DNA of 51,045 nucleotides from Pyronema omphalodes (GCA_024516155.1 JAJJXM010000127.1:1-51045), one strand, 5' to 3'; counted from the stretch's first letter, positions 10,491-25,307 are shown. The notes: generated by a model not told the origin, from the letters alone. Numbers and translations: made by a program.

Positions 10491-12934
10491 AGGGATGGGG
10501 GTGAGAAGACAAGGGAAAGGTGTTATTGCAAAAACAAAGTAATTCTCTGATTGTATTTTACCTTACCTCCTGCTCCCATTTTTTTATGCATGTATGCATG
10601 TACTTTTTCGTGAACTTGGAAGTATCTGGAAATAGTAACCTGATACCTGGTAACCTATTAACCGCGTGACTTTTGTTGAAACTGTGGAATGATGTGCTCG
10701 TTGTTTGTTGATCATTGGTGTTGGGTTGGTGGAATGAGATTCGTAGAAGGAGGGGAAGGAGATGGGTTGGTGATAGGTTGGTGATGATGATATGGACTTT
10801 TTTTGTGTTGTGTGCGTGTATGGCTGTATGGCTGTATGTCTGTGTATGGAAGACTTATCAAATCCAGAAAAAAAATCCAGAAAAAAAACACAAAAAAAAA
10901 CACAGGCTATTCTAGTAAAAAAAAAAATACAGGCCATCTTAGTAGAACAAAAAACAACAACAACATCCTTACCTTATCACAAAATGGCAATAGAAACCAG
11001 CATCCAGCATTCATAGTTTCCGTGAAAGAAATGAAAAAAAAAAAGTTGCTGTGGATTTGTTATTTCTTATATTTGTGATTGTTGTGATTTGGAAGCGGTA
11101 TCTACGGTGGTTGATTTTTTTTTGTGTGTGGTATAGATACTTCACTTCCTGATTGATTGATTGGCTGTGTTGATTGATTGGCTGTGTTGTGAAAATATCG
11201 TGTAGTGTGTAGTGTGAGTGATAGAATATAGATGAATGATATGCGCATTGTAAAGTAGCTTACATCATGATGCATCACTCGAGTTTCTATGCTATGCTAT
11301 GTCATGCCGAATTTTCTCACGGCTGACAGGATGGCATGGGCCACATGCAGTAGCGCAAGTTTTGTGGATGCGCTTATCGTTCTTTTGGATTTATATACTT
11401 GGGATATGGGGTTATTGCGGGATTTACTTTATCTCATCCTACGTCTTTTCAAATTTCCATCTTTCCAAATATGTTGCCAAATTTCTCACCGCATGCATGA
11501 GGTTTCGGAAAATATATATATAAACATCCGTTAACTTTTTGTTTTTTTGATAACGACGATAACCCGCTAATCCAGAATCCCCAAGCACCGCTTCCTGAAT
11601 ATGAATATGAATCTGTACTATGTACTATGGAGTGTGTAGTATACCCTGGCTTTCTTTATCTCCTCTTTCTCTCATGAGTCGTTAATTACCTATTTGCTCG
11701 GATTATGGATGTATTATCTGGAAATAACATAACACATAGTCTTCGCCTCCATCCACCTACAAAATAAGCAAGAGTCGGAAAAGTATAAACAATTATTGCT
11801 TTATGCTCCATCGTTTATGTTTTATGTTTCGTGGCGAATATTCACAGGTCAAGGCGGTCGTTTAGGTTGCTTTTTGCGAATTGCGGTAATGATTCTGTTC
11901 CGGTATCCAGCTTCTAAGGTACAGGGGTATAAGGGTGGGAGCTTTGTTGTTTAGGTGGGGTTTAGATGTAGGCGTGGGTGTGGGTGTACTGAATTACCGA
12001 TTTAGATCTGTGGAGGTGGTGGATTTGTGGGGGTTCAGCTGTTGGGAAGTGGGGTTATAATAGATGGTTATAACAGATGATGGATATATAGATGGTTATA
12101 ACAGATGATGGATGAGATTATGCTGTTCCTCTGTTTTCTTGGGTCTTGGGTCTTGGTCTCCCTTACACCTGCGTTTCACTACCCAGGCCATCCCGCAATA
12201 AAGGGGCGGTGGAATTAGATTGCCTGTATTTTGATTGGTGGTTTCTGTCGAGAGGGAGGGATTAAGGTTGGAATGTAGGTATTGATTTGATCCAGGTGAG
12301 GTGTAGGTACAGCTTCGACTGTCCTGCAGAATGAAGATTCTGGGTTCTGGGGTTATCTTTGGAATATCCTTGATGGTTTCTCTGTATCTCATCAACACAG
12401 CCAACTTTCTCGACGTTGAGCCTATTAGACTAAAGTTAGAGAGATATCAGTTATTGACCGGATATTCCGATAATGATAGCTGAGCTGGTCTGTTTCCGGG
12501 AGCATTATATGGCAAGAATTCTCAGAATCGAAGAATCACGCAAGCCGCTGCATATTACATACATGTATATATTCCTGCCCCCTTTCCCGGGGGATAAAAC
12601 TCGTAATCTCAACTCCCGTAGATATCAAATCAAAAAGCAACCTGAAAACCGACATAACCCATGAAACGCATTATACAATCCCAATCCCAAACTCCGAACT
12701 TAGAAAGCGTCCAGACAAAAAAAACCCCCAAAACTCCCGTTACATAGTCATACAAATTTAGAAGCCCATTCAACCCCCTCAAAGCCCTCAGAATGCTCAT
12801 CAAGGAGCCAAGATCCATGTTTTACAATTCCCAATCACCAACCAAAAAATAAAAAACCAAAGCAGTAGTACCGTTACTTGAACATCCGTCCCAAAAAATG
12901 CTTCTGTCGTAGCCGCCACAACCTCCACAACCTC

Positions 12935-13849
12935 CTACTCCGCACTCCCACCCGCTCTCGAAACCACCAACGCCGGCACCGCCAGCACAATAGTCGCCTC
13001 CCCATCATTCAAATGCCTCCAAGTTCTACTCCTCGCAATCCCCGTTTCTGGTTCTTCCCTTTTCACCCTCACCGCATTCCTAAAACTATTCTGTAGTCCC
13101 ATCTCAAGCTGATCATTTCCCCAGTGTCCGTGGGGGCTAGCCAATAATGGGGATCGACTAGCTTCACCGAAGTAAGGTGAGGATGGTGGGTACATGTTTG
13201 TACTATAGATACTGGTCGGGGAGGAGGCGTAGCTGGGGAGTGGTGAAGCTGGGGGGTTGAGGGTGTTAAGTGGTGTTAGTTCGGGGATGGTTGGTTTGGT
13301 GAAATAGCCGGCAGTGTAGAGCGGGAGGGTTTCTTGGGATTGTCGATGGTGGATTTCTGGTCTTCTTGTCCTGGATCTGTTACTTGATTCTTGGTCTTCT
13401 TTTCTTCTTTGTGATCTAGACTCCCTGGTAATCGAGACTAGAGTATCCCAGTTTCTGTCCTGCCATTGGTCTTCAGTAAACTGGTTGTTCTGATCAGATA
13501 TGAGTTTTTCTGCTTCTTTTTTTCTTCCTTTGTTGTTGGAGTATTTGATGTAGCGGTAGATGCAGTGAATAATCGCGACTGCAGCAATCCCGGCACAGCA
13601 GTAGCCGAAGATTATTAGCATTCGTCGCTTTTCTGCGCCGTTGTCGTTGCTGGTTGAGGCGGTGAATGCTGTGGAGCCGGCTGAGGTGGAGCTTATTGTG
13701 CTACCCTTTGGTTGTGGGAGAGCGGAGACGAAGATGTAAGAGGAGTCAATGAGGGCGAGTGATAGGATTGGAAGTAGTAACATGGGTATGGCGAGTGATG
13801 GATATCGATGAGATGAATGGAGTTGCTGCAGATGTAATATAGATATCAA
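12935..13849 (-). CDS. predicted single-pass membrane protein, unknown function
   Basis: Uninterrupted frame of 304 aa. Initiation at Met23 (13783) is preferable to the first Met, because residues 23-43 (MLLLPILSLALIDSSYIFVSA) make a good signal peptide. A short Ser/Thr-rich ectodomain follows, then a transmembrane helix at about 77-98 (LIIFGYCCAGIAAVAIIHCIY) and a basic, disordered tail with SQRRKEDQESSNRSRTRR and proline-serine stretches. The order of signal peptide, Ser/Thr-rich segment, one helix and charged cytoplasmic tail resembles small fungal cell-surface or stress-sensor-like proteins, but no conserved domain is recognised. It converges with the WAPL-like gene. Confidence 0.55.
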   Translation of the reverse strand: MISILHLQQLHSSHRYPSLAIPMLLLPILSLALIDSSYIFVSALPQPKGSTISSTSAGSTAFTASTSNDNGAEKRRMLIIFGYCCAGIAAVAIIHCIYRYIKYSNNKGRKKEAEKLISDQNNQFTEDQWQDRNWDTLVSITRESRSQRRKEDQESSNRSRTRRPEIHHRQSQETLPLYTAGYFTKPTIPELTPLNTLNPPASPLPSYASSPTSIYSTNMYPPSSPYFGEASRSPLLASPHGHWGNDQLEMGLQNSFRNAVRVKREEPETGIARSRTWRHLNDGEATIVLAVPALVVSRAGGSAE

Positions 13850-16836
13850 CTGCAGGTAATAGATAGCCAGTAGGCAATAGGTAGTAGGACTAATAATAGA
13901 GCAGTACCAAAGTGATATGAGTACTTGTTAGATGTCGTAGCTTCGATGTGGTCTGTAGCGAAATGAGTCTACTTATTCCTTTGCTGTAGTATGAGTGGTC
14001 GAACAACACCAGAAACCTTTCCAAATATAAGATTCCAATACAGTATCTATATATCAACCAAGTAATATGAAAATCCAAGTATCAAGGCCGCCTTGCTACG
14101 CAAGTTAGCCTTCTTCACGTAACCAACCAAATGTAAATGATGCATGATCAGGACGATTATTTGCTTCTTCACTATTGATAGGATAGATGGACGGAGGGAT
14201 AGAGGGATGGAGGGATGGATGGATACCCACATAGAACCTTCCCTTGCGGCACCACCCGCTCAGATGCGTAATAATCTGCTATGCAACTGTTACAAAGTGC
14301 AACATAATGTGTGACATGCCAAACCTAAATCCCCATAGCCTGGTGTGTCATTCAGTTCACTCTTTCTAGAAGGTGTGTGTTTTAATAAAGTTTCTGCCTT
14401 AGAATATTCAGTAACCCAATTTGTTGGCAGAATCTGGCCCAAAGCCTTAATCGCAGATACCCGTTGGTCGGTGACTCTTCAGCCACACCAGGGTAACACT
14501 GTTCCTGGTATTCTCTAAGCCGAAATATATAAACCTGATTCGTGGAAATCAGTCATAATACAACTCTTACCAGGGGCTTAGATACACCCGCAAGGCTGTG
14601 TTATGTATCTTAACGAGATGGGGAGCAATGATTCTGGAATAGTCATGCGGGGTAATTCACCGGAATTGTTTAGTTTAGTTATTTTTTTAATGACTAGGTT
14701 ACACAAACTTTCTTGAGTAAGTCCCAAGTGACGCACCTGATTTCAACTTGCTGATATAAATTCCTTCTTTAGGGGTTCTGAAATGTTAAGAGCTTCCTTT
14801 TCGCGGTTAGTTAATTAGGCTAGATAGCTCGCTATGTAGCTAGCTTACACTGCGGTTGGAACCTCAACTACACAGCCGCGGGTTGGTCGTAATACTCGCG
14901 CGCGGCGCAGCGACGAGTAGTGAACAGTGAGCGGTGAGCGTCAGATTCCATTCGTCTTTCCTTATGAGCTAGTGGTGGCGCTTGCGGTTCACAAAACAAC
15001 GCTAGAATAACCTTATGTTTCTTAAGCACAGCTAAGCACAGCTTATGATATCAGAGTAAGGAAGGTATATACAGAAGCAGTAAATACTAGTGATTATCAG
15101 GATGACATTTAAAGCAGGTACGGTGCACGTAAGACGCAACGCAGGCGGGGGTATGGTTTCTAGCCGCAGCATGATCTACGCTGGGTCGGGTTGATGCACA
15201 TCAGACTTTAGGCGAAGATTTCGTGCATAGCATAGCCTTCCTTAAATATGATGATTCAGGGCAGCGTATCGATAAGCTGCCATATTCGGTATGTAGAGAT
15301 CCTTGAAGTTGCGATATGATTACATATTTGAGATTTTTCCACGAGTATCAATCACTTATTACACCATCAGTTGTCTCCTACTACACCACTACTCCCCAGC
15401 CAGCTCAAAATCCCATCATTCTCATTCCTTTATTCATCCACAAAGCCGAGCACAAAATTTCCATCTTCATCTATCCATGAACCAACTCCCCAGATTCCAA
15501 AAGCATCGCATATAAAACACCATTTCAATACCCCTCTCATATTCAGAATCATCAATGAAGCGCATAATCAGGCAATCATGCAATCATGCAACAAAATTTT
15601 ACACGCTGCGACAAAAAATCTCCGCCGAAGCGCTGGCCGGTCAAGTTGGCAAACGCCTTATTTGGCGCTGGCCAGCCTTACCCCAAGCGGTTTTGGGGTA
15701 CAGAAAGTATATAAGAATAATACCTAGGAATTGTTTTTTCTTCTACGAATGAAGGGATTTCAAAACACAAGCATAAGGAAAGATATGTATGCAGAAAAAA
15801 GCAAAGGAAGAAACAACAAAAAGAAAGCAAAATTTCCAAGAAAAAAAAAAGAACACCCTAAAATCGAGTGCGCCAACATGACGGGAGCGAAGACAGTGCG
15901 AAATAACCAAGGTAAGGCTCCCAAGTACAAAATTCCTTCTTCCTATAATGTAATTTGATACTCTAGACCTTTTGACTCCCTAGATATCCAACCCCTACAC
16001 ACAAGGAACGCAATTTTCCGGCACATGGTTATAACCGCGATGCATAAGCTAATTTAATGCAATAGGCCAGTGATTTCAAAGCTGATGATGGGGAAGATGG
16101 AAAATCACATGCGGTGAATCCATGGTCTTGTTTAGAGCACAATCCGCATTCCAGTAACCTCGTTTTTACCTCTCTTCGGTTCATTGATGTTTCATAGCAC
16201 TCGGCAATCGCGCTTAAGCCTTTAGTAGCTTCGGTCAGGGAGAAGAGAATTGGGCTCCTCATTTGTAGGTTTTGCAAATCTAGGGGATATCTTACAAAGG
16301 GGCATGAAATATCTAGATCTATCAAGAGGCGTGTCTCATGGAGTTCTCGTGGATTTTTTTTTTAGGATATTCAACACTGTCAGTCTAACTACCTTGCAAA
16401 ACAGAAGATGTGGGGCAGTCTCGATGGATGTTCATTAGAAGTGTGTTTACCATAGCGTCCTTTGGCTAAAAATATGAAAGTTTATAGCAGCAAATCTCCC
16501 AAACTCCCACGAAGATTGTCACGATTCTTGGTGGTATCATTAATTGGTCACAACACGCTTGCAAGCTCCGTAATAACTCCATGAGAACACCAGAAGACGT
16601 CTACCTTGATTACTCTTAATAACTATAACACAACTTTTCCAAGCAAAAACTACAAACCGTGCAGCCTTATTCATTTGTATCGGTGGTTGATCCATCAACA
16701 TAATATTTCGGGGACAAAAAAAAGCAAGAATTATATTAATGTTTAGATAGATACACAACAATCCATCTATCACCCATTCTAATGGGTTCCTGTTACCGCC
16801 AACCTGTAATTTCAATTAGCTTTCCACTTTTCAAAT
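13850..16836. other. 3-kb interval without recognisable genes
   Basis: Only short frames lacking domains. Includes the promoter side of the membrane-protein gene, a GGATGGA-type short repeat near 14.18-14.22 kb, a GC-rich patch near 14.87-14.94 kb, and the 3' flank of SEC23 at the right end. I see nothing else to support. Confidence 0.45.
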
Positions 16837-19363
<2,527 letters not shown>

Positions 19364-20016
19364 CTTGGTTGTGGTTTCCTATCGGCGGTCGACTCGGTAT
19401 AGCAGCAGAGCTAGAGTTCAGGCCAGAGTTGTCGCAATAACACGTCCGGCAATTGTATCTTTATGGAGGTGAAAAGCGAATGAAACAGCCGCGATAGCAA
19501 ATGAGCTGTTGAGATGGCAAATAAGTTGTCGGGTCGTTCAACTGGTATGTTTGGAGGGGCGTCGAGGGCGATGGGTGAGCTGGGGATTGATGTCGATAGC
19601 GTAAAGACAAGTAACGAAGGTGTCAAGTTCTTGGCAAGTGAACCGTGTCTTTTTCGGCTCACCCCGCCAGTACATACTGCCAACAGCAACGACACAATCC
19701 AGATGCAGCGAGCGTTTGAATATATTACGACTGATCGACAAGATATTATCAACAGGTCTGAATAGAAGTAATCGAGCAGATGCAATGCATTGTGGAGGTT
19801 ATGGGCTACTTTATATCAGTAATAGACGTCGAACGGTTGCAGGCGACTCCGACGAGCTCCCCCGTGCAGGGTACATCGGTCTTAGCCCTCGCAGCTAGCT
19901 TGCACTGGAATCCACAATTATCAAAATTCCGGTAAATATCAATTATTCTAGCTTGAATTTCCATATCTATCTTTTGGTAGCTATATTCTTGTTTATATGG
20001 TGCAACATATATCCCC
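19364..20016. other. SEC23-TRM61 spacer
   Basis: Promoter and 5' leader of SEC23 plus the 3' flank of TRM61; both genes lie on the minus strand. An 83-codon plus-strand frame (19514-19765) has no recognisable content and is not called. Confidence 0.5.
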
Positions 20017-21450
20017 TTAACCGTCAATCTCCATGTTTTCCGCCTCCTCCTTAACCTCACCCTCAGCCTGTTCTCCTCCCTCAGCTGCCTTCTGCTCAGC
20101 TCTCTCCCGCTTCTTCCTCTGCCTCTTACTCTCCTGCTCATCGCCCTTCCATCTCTTCTCCTTCTCTCCCACCACTCTAGGCTCAACTCCCTTGCTCACG
20201 TGCTCTTGAACAAACGCTGCTGCCTCCTTCTCCTGCTCTTCCGTCCAAGCTCTGGGCAGCGTTGCAAAAGTCAAGAAACTAGTGTGCGTCTTAAGCTCCG
20301 GCTCCATCCTAGAAACAATTCTTCCTTCCTCTCCAGTCTCCGGCCTTTTACGTCCATTACTCTTCTTGAAACCCAATCCAGCAAACGACGCCTGCTCACC
20401 ATGAGCCTGGGCAATCTGAGCATCCTTTCTCTGATCTCTAAGATCATTAACACCCTTCAACCTTGTAAGAGCCTCCGCAATCGACCTCGGCCCAGCACCC
20501 TCATCATAGCCTCTCTGTAACTGCCTCCTCACCTCCATATTCTGATGCTGAACCTCTACCATCTGAATATCCACCCATCCAAGCTCCCTCATCTTATTAC
20601 AAGTCCTCGTAACCTGCTCAATACAGGGGGAGAAAGTACACAGTCTAACTTCCTTCTCCTGGTCGAGCGGCGAAGGCTCCTGTCTGGTAAGGTGAGGCAG
20701 CGCAAGCCATGGTGCCGGTAAATCAAGGAAAATCGCATTTGCCCTAGGACTTGTGGTTGCTCCATCTTCTGAGGGGATCATGAAACCCTCCGCACAAACA
20801 TCTTTATGCGTAATCTGTACCAAAGTCTCCAATCCATGCTCTGCAATTTCCTCTCGAAGCTTTCCAGCACGCTCCTCATGGAACTCAAAACTCCAGACCT
20901 TTCCCTTCTTGTTGTCTTCAGCCTTCGCTTCCCCTTCTCCAAGCTCCCTTCCGTCCTCGTAACCACTGTAGACTGCCCTCACAGATGCATGTGTGAAACT
21001 TCCAGATCCAGCTCCAGCCTCAATAATCTGCGTTCCCGGTCCAACCCCAAGTCTGTGTAAAATATAAGAAGAATCTGGGGTATAGACGACCTGAGTTCTG
21101 TGAGGTAAACTAGCGGTCCAAAGCTCCGCCGTAGGGTTCAAAACATGCAAGAAACCCGCTGCAGTCTGAATTTCCTCTGTCTCAGTGGTAGTGTTTGAAC
21201 TGCTGGCTCTCTTCCGTTTCCTCTGTTCCTTCAGACTAGGAACCGCAGCAGAAGCGCGGACCTGAGATCCAGGGTGGAGTCCGAGAATTGAGCTATGGGG
21301 GAAGTTTCCGAAGCGGGTTTGGAGGGTAGATTCGGGGTTGAGGACGAGGGCTTGGTGTTGATCGCGCTTGAGGTGGATAATTACTGGTTTAGCTTCGGAG
21401 GAAAGCTCGGAGGGAATAGCGAGGAATGGGGAAACCGCGGGTGTGGCCAT
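20017..21450 (-). CDS. TRM61: tRNA (adenine-58-N1) methyltransferase catalytic subunit
   Basis: Intronless 477-aa frame. Trm61 (Gcd14) binds S-adenosylmethionine and, with Trm6, makes m1A58 in the T-loop of tRNAs, including initiator tRNA, in the nucleus. Visible: the N-terminal beta domain with SILGLHPGSQV (about 53-63), LPHRTQVVYTPDSSYI (115-130), SAM motif I IIEAGAGSGSFTHA (142-155), the acidic-loop segment VWSFEFHEERA (185-195), the catalytic-side motif AIFLDLPAPW (239-248), and CTFSPCIEQVTRTC (271-284). After about residue 380 the protein ends in a long charged Glu/Lys/Arg-rich tail, common in fungal orthologues. Same strand as SEC23 and RSM10, but spacing shows separate genes. Confidence 0.93.
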   Translation of the reverse strand: MATPAVSPFLAIPSELSSEAKPVIIHLKRDQHQALVLNPESTLQTRFGNFPHSSILGLHPGSQVRASAAVPSLKEQRKRKRASSSNTTTETEEIQTAAGFLHVLNPTAELWTASLPHRTQVVYTPDSSYILHRLGVGPGTQIIEAGAGSGSFTHASVRAVYSGYEDGRELGEGEAKAEDNKKGKVWSFEFHEERAGKLREEIAEHGLETLVQITHKDVCAEGFMIPSEDGATTSPRANAIFLDLPAPWLALPHLTRQEPSPLDQEKEVRLCTFSPCIEQVTRTCNKMRELGWVDIQMVEVQHQNMEVRRQLQRGYDEGAGPRSIAEALTRLKGVNDLRDQRKDAQIAQAHGEQASFAGLGFKKSNGRKRPETGEEGRIVSRMEPELKTHTSFLTFATLPRAWTEEQEKEAAAFVQEHVSKGVEPRVVGEKEKRWKGDEQESKRQRKKRERAEQKAAEGGEQAEGEVKEEAENMEIDG

Positions 21451-22055
21451 TGTTGCGGTTCGCTGTGGATGCTGTCAAGAGAAGGGTGGTTTGGCTGGGA
21501 GTCTGTCGCGAGTCGCGGGGTTGCAAATGTTCTGGTCGAGGAGGAATATTTTGGCGCTACTTTTTGGCGAGGCTAACGTTATTGGGTTGGAGTAGAATAC
21601 GTTATGATTGACGACAGGGTGATTGGTAGGGTCAACCCCACGCAAAGGCGCAACCTATGAGTTCGGCATGTTTTCTTGCCTTACCTATGAAGGCCAGGAG
21701 TCAAGGCTATTGTAATTTCTATGCATATGCAGAAATTATTTCAGTGTTTTTAATTGAGAATATCATACAGGAGCTACTCTGTGTATGTAGCCCATTTTGG
21801 AGAATAATTATTGGCTTGTGATCACAAATCCAATGCAAGACTCGTTTGTCTTCGTTAAGTTTAAAAAAACATACATAATTCTAATATATTTTTTCTTTTC
21901 ATTCACATATTAATTACCACGGACCATAGCAGATACCTGTATGCTTGTAATCATCAAATGGTGCCAAAAAAACAATTCCAGAACTATTGTACATAAAAAA
22001 CGATATCTACAGTACGCCTCAACTCACAACCATCCTTCCATATCCTTCTCTATTT
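21451..22055. other. TRM61-RSM10 spacer
   Basis: Promoter side of TRM61 and 3' flank of the mitoribosomal gene. AT-rich at 21.72-22.0 kb; plus-strand frames overlapping it are antisense shadows. Confidence 0.5.
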
Positions 22056-23913
22056 TTACTCGGTCTTGGGCTTAGGGGCCTCAGCGGCGGGGGTGGGTTC
22101 TGCAGCCTTAGGAGCGGCGGCGGGCTCGGGGGTCTTCGCAACAACGGGCTCGGCCTGGGGTGCGGGAGTAGGTTCGGCTGCCTTGGGAGCCTCAGTGGGT
22201 TTGGGAGCGGGAGCAGCCTCAACCTTAGGGGCGGGCTTGGGGGTCTCGGCCTGAGAAGCAGCCTGTGCCTTAAGAGCCTCGGCCTTAAGAGCCTCAGCGA
22301 TCTTAGAGGTAGGAGCCTCAGCAACCTTGGGGGTCTCAACCTTAGGAGCGGCCTCGACCTTAGGAGCCTCAGCGACCTTGGGGGTTTCAACCTTAGGAGC
22401 AGCCTCGACCTTAGGAGCAGCCTCGACCTTAGGAGCAGCCTCGACCTTAGGAGCAGCCTCGACCTTAGGAGCAGCCTCGACCTTGGGGGTCTCAACCTTA
22501 GGAGCAGCCTCAGCCTTAGGAGTGGCCTCAACCTTAGGAGCGGCCTCGACCTTAGGAGCAGCCTCGACCTTAGGAGTCTCAGCAACCTTAGGAGTCTCAG
22601 CAGCCTTGGGGGTCTCAACCTTAGGAGCGGGCTTGGGGGCCTCAGCCTTGGGTGCCTCAGCAACCTTGGGAGCGGCCTCGACCTTAGGAGCGGCCTCGAC
22701 CTTAGGAGCAGCCTCAGCCTTAGGAGCGGCCTCAACCTTAGGAGCGGCCTCAACCTTAGGAGCGGCCTCAACCTTAGGAGCGGCCTCGACCTTAGGAGCA
22801 GCCTCAGCCTTAGGAGCGGCCTCAACCTTAGGAGCGGCCTCAACCTTGGGAGCGGCCTCAACCTTAGGAGTCTCAGCAACCTTGGGGGTCTCAACCTTAG
22901 GAGCGGCCTCAGCCTTAGGAGCGGCCTCAACCTTGGGAGCGGCCTCGACCTTGGGAGCCTCAGCAACCTTAGGGGCGGCCTCAACCTTAGGAGCCTCGGC
23001 CTTGGGGGTCTCGGCCTTGGGGGCCTCAGTAGGCTTCGATGCCTCCTTAGCTGCCTCCTTAGCTGCCTCCTCCTCATTGTGCAAGTCCATCAACTTCTTG
23101 TACTCGGGGCTATCAAGGATCTTCTGGGCGGCGGCGGCGGCTTTGTTGGTCGTAACCCTCTTCTTCCACTGCTTGAAGCTCTCCAAGGGAAGCTTCATCT
23201 TCTTTCCAACACCTATAGCATTGTCAGAATACTGTCAGTAACGCCCCCAGAACCAGCAAACATACCAATCTCCTCCCAGTTCCATACATTAGCCTTCATT
23301 CCGACTCCGTGGAACTGGTGCTTTCTAAGGAAAGCCAGCCACAACTCAACGGTCTCGGGGTTTCCATCCTTGATCTGAATCAATCTCTTGTAGGTAACTC
23401 TCTCGAAGTTCTCCTGCGACTTCTTGTGAACGAAGTTACCGCGGGGTACTGTCCAGCGCTCGATTTTCTTCGGTAGAGGCGTAGGTCCAAAAGCGGGAAG
23501 GTTGGCATAGTAGGCAGCACGGAGAGCGAAGTCGGCCATAAACTCAAGGTTACCAATGCTGTAGGATCTCAACTGAAGGTCGCAGACGGGGAGTCCATGT
23601 TCGGCGGTACGGCGGAGGGGCTTGTAGTAGTTGGCTTGGATGGAGAGAGGAATACGAGCTCCAGTGGGCTCCTCAGACTCTTCACTAAACCACCGGATAT
23701 CAGTACCAATAACGCGACCCAGAATTTTAAGTAACGAACACCTCCGGGATTCTCGCGGCGGGAGTAGTTGAGAACGCAGCTCTTGCCGCAATTGGTCTCC
23801 GTAGCGCCTAAGAAACACATTAGGCGCCAGAATTTAAAAATTAGAATACGCCGACATACCTCCAAAGGAAGCCTCGCGTGCCGGAGAGATGCTCGTGACC
23901 GTAGGGCGAACAT
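22056..23913 (-). CDS. RSM10: mitochondrial small-subunit protein uS10m with long APKVEA-repeat tail
   Basis: Predicted exons on the minus strand 23913-23860, 23807-23740, 23684-23266 and 23212-22056; 565 aa. Introns are 52, 55 and 53 nt, all GT...AG and in frame. The N-terminus ([40 protein letters not shown]) is a typical Arg/Ala/Ser-rich mitochondrial presequence. The central part ([25 protein letters not shown] ... [35 protein letters not shown]) is the S10 fold, which sits in the small-subunit head. From about residue 235 to the end the protein is a Lys/Glu/Ala/Pro tail of degenerate APKVEA and TPKVAE hexapeptides, encoded by an 18-bp minisatellite. Fungal Rsm10 proteins are usually much shorter. 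The frame stays open across the whole tail, so it is probably translated. Confidence 0.88.
22310..23030 (-). repeat. coding 18-bp minisatellite in RSM10
   Basis: About forty degenerate copies of an 18-bp unit read on the minus strand as GCTCCTAAGGTTGAGGCC-like (APKVEA), with 15-bp variants giving TPKVE/APKVA. Substitutions are mostly synonymous (GCC/GCT, GAG/GAC-free, GTC/GTT), and length changes are multiples of three. Confidence 0.9.
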
Positions 23914-24536
23914 GGTATCGTGAGGAATTCGGGAGATCTCCGGTGTCTGCTTGGAGTTGGCTTAAACTTTTGAGCCAAGATTTCCATTGGTCTGGGGTTA
24001 CCCGGTCACCCTTCGGTTAGAAGACGCGCTCGAGCTTGTCCGGACCTAAGCTTCTGGTATGAAGTAATACTGCGTAAAAAATGTGATTCGCAGTAGTTAA
24101 TTGATAATACCATTTCAGATATTCTGAAGGGAAAAAAATACGACAGAAAATGTGAAGGAGTAATTTTTGTCCCACCGGATCACCGCTTTCCTGGAATTGA
24201 GTTTTGCCCCATCGCTGCAGTCTTTCAGATCTTTAAGTGAAGTTATACATGACAAATAATTAGCAATTAATTCTCCGACAAACTGCCTTCAAAGAACATT
24301 ATCATATAAATCCTTCTGCAATATGAAATACCTGACCATATTGCTAGCTACCACGAGAAAGCGAACCCGAACACATTTGCGTTTAACTTAGCCGCCAAAA
24401 TTCCCCGTTTTCGTCAAGCGTTCCCATCCTAGTCACGACCACGCGCTTACTTTCCCTTCTCGCGTCTTCGGGAATCGCACGTGCCTTCCTGCGGGGAAGC
24501 GCTTCGTGCATCCATCTCATTCCTCATCTACTTACG
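23914..24536. other. divergent promoter region
   Basis: Lies between the divergently transcribed RSM10 (-) and phosphoesterase (+) genes. No frame or RNA gene recognised; likely holds both promoters. Confidence 0.55.
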
Positions 24537-25307
24537 ATGCGTTTCCAAATCCTCTCCGACCTCCACCTTGAGTCACCTCAGGCGTACGACTTGTACGAAT
24601 TCCCGGTTACCGCACCAAACCTTGCACTTCTCGGCGATATCGGAAACGTTCGCGATGCTGGCTACTTTCTTTTTCTACGGAAACAGCTAGGGAGATATGA
24701 ACGCGTTTTTGTGGTGCTGGGAAATCATGAACCTTATTATACCGATTTTCCTACGGCAAGGAGGAAGCTGAAGGAGTTCGAAAAGGAGTGGAAGGGAAGA
24801 CTGGTTTTTTTGGATCGCACTAGGTGTGATGTGGATGAGAGGGTTACGGTACTTGGATGTACACTGTTTTCTGCAGTACCGAAAGATCAGAAGGAGACTG
24901 TGGGAGTTGGTTTGAACGATTTTTATAAAATCGAGGGTTGGACGGTTGAGCATCATGATCAGGCCCACAGGGAGGATTTGGCATGGTTAAATAACGAGGT
25001 CAAGAAGATTGCGGGGAAGGAACCACATAGAGAAGTGGTGATATTTACACATCATTCTCCAACTGCGGCGGAAATTGCGAATAACCCCAGGCATAAAGGA
25101 AGCTTGATATCAGCCGGGTTCATGACGGATTTAACAAATGAGAGATGTTGGACGGAGAGATGTGTCAAGCTGTGGGGTTTCGGACATACACATTGGAACT
25201 GCGAATATAAAGATGAGAAGACAAGGAAGTTGGTAGTTGCTAATCAGAGAGGGTATTATTTTAATCAGTCGTTGGAATATCGGCCGGAGAGGATTTACGA
25301 GGTTTAA
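24537..25307 (+). CDS. calcineurin-like metallophosphoesterase
   Basis: Intronless 256-aa frame with all signatures of the calcineurin-like phosphoesterase fold in order: SDLHLE (7-12), GDIGN (33-37), GNHE (about 62-65), THHSP (about 171-175) and GHTHWN (about 216-221). These supply the two-metal ligands. The family hydrolyses phosphomono- or diesters; the substrate cannot be read from sequence. It has no signal peptide or membrane helix, so a cytosolic enzyme is likely. Short members of this type are common in ascomycetes, usually annotated only as Ser/Thr phosphatase-superfamily proteins. ATG 24537 places the first metal-binding motif at the usual distance from the N-terminus. Confidence 0.9.
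   Translation: MRFQILSDLHLESPQAYDLYEFPVTAPNLALLGDIGNVRDAGYFLFLRKQLGRYERVFVVLGNHEPYYTDFPTARRKLKEFEKEWKGRLVFLDRTRCDVDERVTVLGCTLFSAVPKDQKETVGVGLNDFYKIEGWTVEHHDQAHREDLAWLNNEVKKIAGKEPHREVVIFTHHSPTAAEIANNPRHKGSLISAGFMTDLTNERCWTERCVKLWGFGHTHWNCEYKDEKTRKLVVANQRGYYFNQSLEYRPERIYEV

Larger units (their letters stand above)
10039..12934. other. 2.9-kb non-coding interval with simple repeats
   Basis: Holds the 3' flank of the WAPL-like gene and the shared 3' side of the convergent membrane-protein gene. Apart from the two G-rich repeats listed separately, there are A-rich runs near 10.87-10.93 kb and a duplicated TTGATTGATTGGCTGTG near 11.15-11.19 kb. Short frames have no domains. Confidence 0.5.

Noticed and set aside
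21987..23378. Long plus-strand frames (463 and 304 codons) rich in LRSGL/TLGAAS repeats
   Set aside because: They are antisense to the RSM10 repeat tail; the 18-bp period keeps all frames open. The minus strand has the conserved S10 domain and introns.
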